Made by a program: the position numbers and the translations under genes. 61,541 nucleotides of DNA from Lentisphaeraceae bacterium (GTDB lineage Bacteria > Verrucomicrobiota > Lentisphaeria > Lentisphaerales > Lentisphaeraceae): positions 1 to 61,541 of the forward strand of contig JAJPOQ010000119.1 in NCBI GenBank assembly GCA_021232515.1, in the 5' to 3' direction. The notes under the pieces were generated by a model. That model was not told the origin of the DNA. It ran no database searches and worked only from the letters and a program-made list of their open reading frames with translations. Of the stretch, positions 59,000 through 61,541 are shown in pieces (position 1 is the first letter of the stretch; every line of letters begins with the position of its first letter).

Positions 59000-59872
59000 A
59001 TGAAAATTGCAATAACAGCTCCTGCAGGTCATGTAAATAGTACAAAATTGTCACAAGGCGTGAAGTTTCTGAGAAGCTTGGGCTATGACGATTTTGTTAT
59101 TGGTGAGACTTGTGAATCAAAGTATTTTTGGAATTCTGCACCAGCTGAGCAAAGAGCGGCTGAATTTACAAAGTTTTGGAAAGACCCGGAAGTTGATATT
59201 GTCATGGCAGCAAGAGGTGGTTTTGGTTGCGCTCATCTTTTGGATCTTATTGACTGGTCAGACTTGGCAAATCACTCAAAAGTCTTGTGCGGACACTCAG
59301 ATATTACAATCTTACATTTACTCTTTAGGAAGTTTGCTATTTCGAAAAGCTATTCTGGAATTATGCCAGCAGTTGAGTTATCAAATGAGAAATTGGATGA
59401 TTTTACGACTCAAAGCTTTTTAGCTGCAATGAAGGGAGAGAGGTTTCAAAACTTTGATAAGATGACAGGATTAAAGGTTGGCAGCACAAAGGGACATATA
59501 ATCCCTGTAACTTTATCTGTTATGTGTAGTTTGTTGGGTTCGGCTTATTTCCCTGATTTAAATGGATGCATCTTGCTTATCGAAGATGTAAATGAACCAG
59601 CTTATAGGATTGACGCATACATGACCCAGTTACGTAATTCTGGGGTGCTAGATCAGTTGAATGGCTTGATTTGGGGAGATTTTGGTCCGGAGCTAGATCG
59701 GCAAGATTTGGATCAGCTCATGACAAAGTTTAGTGGACTTGTAAAAGGCCCTGTAGCTTCAAATGCTGATTTCGGACACTGTCTGCCTCGTATGACGATT
59801 GAGTCTGGAGCTTTTGTCAATTTTGAAGTTAATGACAAAACTACTGTGGAAAGTGTTGGTTTGGACTATTGA
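59000..59872 (+). CDS. ldcA: LD-carboxypeptidase (peptidase family S66)
   Basis: 290 residues from the ATG at 59000 (a TTG lies one codon earlier). Cleaves the terminal D-Ala from cytoplasmic murein tetrapeptides during peptidoglycan recycling. The full catalytic triad is readable: Ser100 in 'CGHSDIT', Glu195 in 'LLIEDVNEPAYRIDA' and His260 in 'DFGHCLPRMTIESG'. 'AARGGFGCAHLLDLIDW' is the family's conserved G-G-x-G stretch. No signal peptide, consistent with a cytoplasmic enzyme. Divergent from the kinase gene. Confidence 0.93.
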   Translation: MKIAITAPAGHVNSTKLSQGVKFLRSLGYDDFVIGETCESKYFWNSAPAEQRAAEFTKFWKDPEVDIVMAARGGFGCAHLLDLIDWSDLANHSKVLCGHSDITILHLLFRKFAISKSYSGIMPAVELSNEKLDDFTTQSFLAAMKGERFQNFDKMTGLKVGSTKGHIIPVTLSVMCSLLGSAYFPDLNGCILLIEDVNEPAYRIDAYMTQLRNSGVLDQLNGLIWGDFGPELDRQDLDQLMTKFSGLVKGPVASNADFGHCLPRMTIESGAFVNFEVNDKTTVESVGLDY

Positions 59873-59949
59873 ATTTACTTGATGAAATAGTATTTTAAAT
59901 GTTCCACTTTCGTTTAATAATATAGAATTTAAAATCTGAGGAAATACGT

Positions 59950-61541
59950 ATGGAAGCAGTGAACGGCCAGGAAGAGATGAATTCAATACTTGAGCGTTTG
60001 AAGGCTTCAGAGAGGTTTGACGATGCGATGTGGGAGCTAGAAGGCGAGTTGTTAGATGCTTTCCATGCTGAGCGATTCACAATCTACCAAAAAGATGCTA
60101 ACGACCAAGAAATTGTATCGTGGTATAGAACCTCCAATGACTCCGTTCAAGAAATACGTGTTCCTATAAGTCCTGCTTCTATCGCAGGCTACTGCGCACT
60201 TACTCAGCAGTCACTTGTAGTTGATGACGCTTATGATACAGATTATCTAGAATCTGTTACTCCAGAACTTCAGTTTGATCATAGCTATGATGGTACTTCA
60301 GGTTATTTGACAGAAGCAATCGTAGTTGTGCCAATTGTACACCATGAAAAGCTTTATGGTGTACTGCAGGTTATCAATAATGTTGAAGGTGGACCATTTG
60401 ATGACGATACGTACTACAAAGCAGTTCAACTTTCAGAAAGAATTGCAGAGAGTTTTAGATATGAACTAAGAACTTCTTCAGGACCTTATGATCTTCTAGT
60501 TCAATCTGGAAGAATAAATATGGAACAGTTGGATAATGCAGAAGATAAAGCTGCAAAAGAAAAAGTTCCTCTTAGTCATTCACTGAGACAACTGTTTGAC
60601 GTAGCACCAGAAGAGATAGGAGAGTCTCTCTCTTCTTACTATCAAGTCCCGTTTCATGCTTTTGATGATAACCTAATATTAGACGATGAGTTGATGGGCA
60701 ACTTAAACATTAGCTTCCTTGCAAGTAATACTTGGGTTCCACTTTCGAATAATGGTGATAAAGCCATAATACTTTTGACAGATCCCAATAATCATGAATT
60801 GATTATGGAAATTCAAAATATTGTTAAGGCGATGAATTATGAGTTCCATGTTGGGTTAGGTGAAGACATACTTCGTTATTTAGGACTAGACCCAACAGGA
60901 GGTCAAGTTAAAAGTATGGCAATCGCAGATATTGACAACCTTTTAGATGCTGATGCTGATGTAAACGCCTTAACAGAAGAAACTGGTGAGCCCGGTGACG
61001 ATGAACTAGATTCTGATGAAGAATCTAAAATCATTCAATTAGTAAATAAAATCATTATTCGTGCGGTACAAGAAGGTTCATCTGATATTCACATAGAACC
61101 CATGAAAGGTAAAACCCCTGGTGAAGTCCGTATGAGAGTTGACGGCGTTTGTCGAAAAGTTTTTGATATACCAGCTGCCCTTATGAGACCAGTAGTTGCT
61201 CGTGTTAAAATTCTATCCAATTTAGATATAGCAGAAAGGCGTAAGCCTCAGGATGGTAAGATGGCCGTTAGACTCAAAGGCAAGCCATTAGAGCTACGTG
61301 TAGCAACACTTCCAGTTGTTAACGGTGAGAGTGCTGTTATGCGTATTCTTGCTGGTGGTGGAGCTCTGCCATTTGAAAAGCTTATGTTCTCTGAACAAAA
61401 CCAAGCAACAATTAAAGATATGATTGCTCATCCGCATGGTATCGTTCTCGTGGTAGGACCAACAGGTTCAGGTAAAACAACTACGCTTCATGCCATATTA
61501 GCCGTTTTAAATACTGAAGAAAGAAAAATTTTAACAGCTGA
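59950..61541 (+). CDS. GAF-domain fused type II secretion/type IV pilus assembly ATPase (GspE/PilB), 3' end off the window
   Basis: Open from an ATG at 59950 (GAGGA 8 nt upstream) to the right edge, at least 530 codons. Residues ~20-170 form a GAF domain ('AMWELEGELLDAFHAERFTIYQ', 'PASIAGYCALTQQSLVVDDAYD', 'VVPIVHHEKLYGVLQVINN'). Residues ~180-320 look like a GspE N-terminal (MshEN) domain ('AEDKAAKEKVPLSHSLRQL', 'YYQVPFHAFDD'). Then comes the secretion ATPase core: 'AVQEGSSDIHIEPMKG', 'MRVDGVCRKVF', 'RRKPQDGKM', Walker A G-P-T-G-S-G-K-T-T near residue 502, and the start of T-A-E-D. It would power pseudopilus or pilus assembly, in line with the pseudopilin at 16966. Confidence 0.9.
   Translation, partial: MEAVNGQEEMNSILERLKASERFDDAMWELEGELLDAFHAERFTIYQKDANDQEIVSWYRTSNDSVQEIRVPISPASIAGYCALTQQSLVVDDAYDTDYLESVTPELQFDHSYDGTSGYLTEAIVVVPIVHHEKLYGVLQVINNVEGGPFDDDTYYKAVQLSERIAESFRYELRTSSGPYDLLVQSGRINMEQLDNAEDKAAKEKVPLSHSLRQLFDVAPEEIGESLSSYYQVPFHAFDDNLILDDELMGNLNISFLASNTWVPLSNNGDKAIILLTDPNNHELIMEIQNIVKAMNYEFHVGLGEDILRYLGLDPTGGQVKSMAIADIDNLLDADADVNALTEETGEPGDDELDSDEESKIIQLVNKIIIRAVQEGSSDIHIEPMKGKTPGEVRMRVDGVCRKVFDIPAALMRPVVARVKILSNLDIAERRKPQDGKMAVRLKGKPLELRVATLPVVNGESAVMRILAGGGALPFEKLMFSEQNQATIKDMIAHPHGIVLVVGPTGSGKTTTLHAILAVLNTEERKILTA

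Overview
The window reads as AT-rich chromosomal DNA from a marine Lentisphaerae-type bacterium (PVC superphylum), most likely a Lentisphaera relative. This is inferred from the mix of gene families: a pseudopilin-like protein with the R-F-T-L-I-E-L-L N-terminus common in that phylum, a paired DUF1549/DUF1553 and DUF1501 secreted locus of planctomycete type, a sulfatase and a ThuA-domain lipoprotein, an ECF sigma/FecR pair, and a Ser/Thr kinase fused to a LamG domain. No rRNA, prophage, insertion sequence or CRISPR array is visible. Both edges cut genes: a WG-repeat protein on the left and a GAF-GspE ATPase on the right.

Layout. 1-6522 (minus): WG-repeat protein, Xre regulator, then the sucA-sucB-lpd 2-oxoglutarate dehydrogenase operon ending in an intrinsic terminator. 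6750-10762 (plus): a tight molybdenum-cofactor operon, moeA-moaA-mobBA(fusion)-moaD-moaE. 10759-15257 (minus): a three-module MFS/PlsC/acyl-ligase phospholipid remodelling protein, an OmpA-like protein and a small zinc-ribbon protein. 15487-15645: a CAU-anticodon tRNA with its own promoter and terminator. 15742-20164: LRR protein, response regulator, pseudopilin, polytopic membrane protein, mazG. 20202-27774: a carbohydrate-oriented region with sulfatase, ThuA lipoprotein, PAS-AraC regulator divergent from a Gfo/Idh/MocA oxidoreductase, glutathione peroxidase and GH31 glycosidase. 27891-33663: thioesterase, NDH-2, coiled-coil protein, queG, tilS and an anchored protein. 33660-39315: a PqiA-domain protein, aroA, CBS protein, an unknown gene, a 0.68-kb noncoding repeat island and aspS. 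39387-46697: an FAD monooxygenase followed by a coupled set made of a glycosyltransferase, an ArsS-type radical SAM protein and a giant triple glycosyltransferase fusion, then two small membrane proteins. 46700-52697: HNH protein, sigma/FecR pair, DUF1501 and DUF1549 proteins. 52781-61541: sthA, HDOD protein, a secreted protein coupled to the kinase-LamG protein, ldcA, and a GAF-GspE ATPase.

The most unusual signals are noncoding. Two tandem arrays, at 34206-34408 and 48936-49140, use the same 7+8+7 nt word grammar (22-nt period). Each begins exactly across the stop codon of its gene (Lys AAG, stop, then TCAGTT), on opposite strands and 14 kb apart. A third 3'-UTR, that of the DUF1501 gene, holds two intrinsic terminators with different stems behind an identical 23-nt leader that also starts at the stop codon. 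A fourth noncoding region (36932-37318) alternates two repeat modules. The most interesting coding locus is the glycosyltransferase/radical SAM set at 40676-45649.

All family calls come from reading the translated sequence and recalling family motifs. No database search was run.
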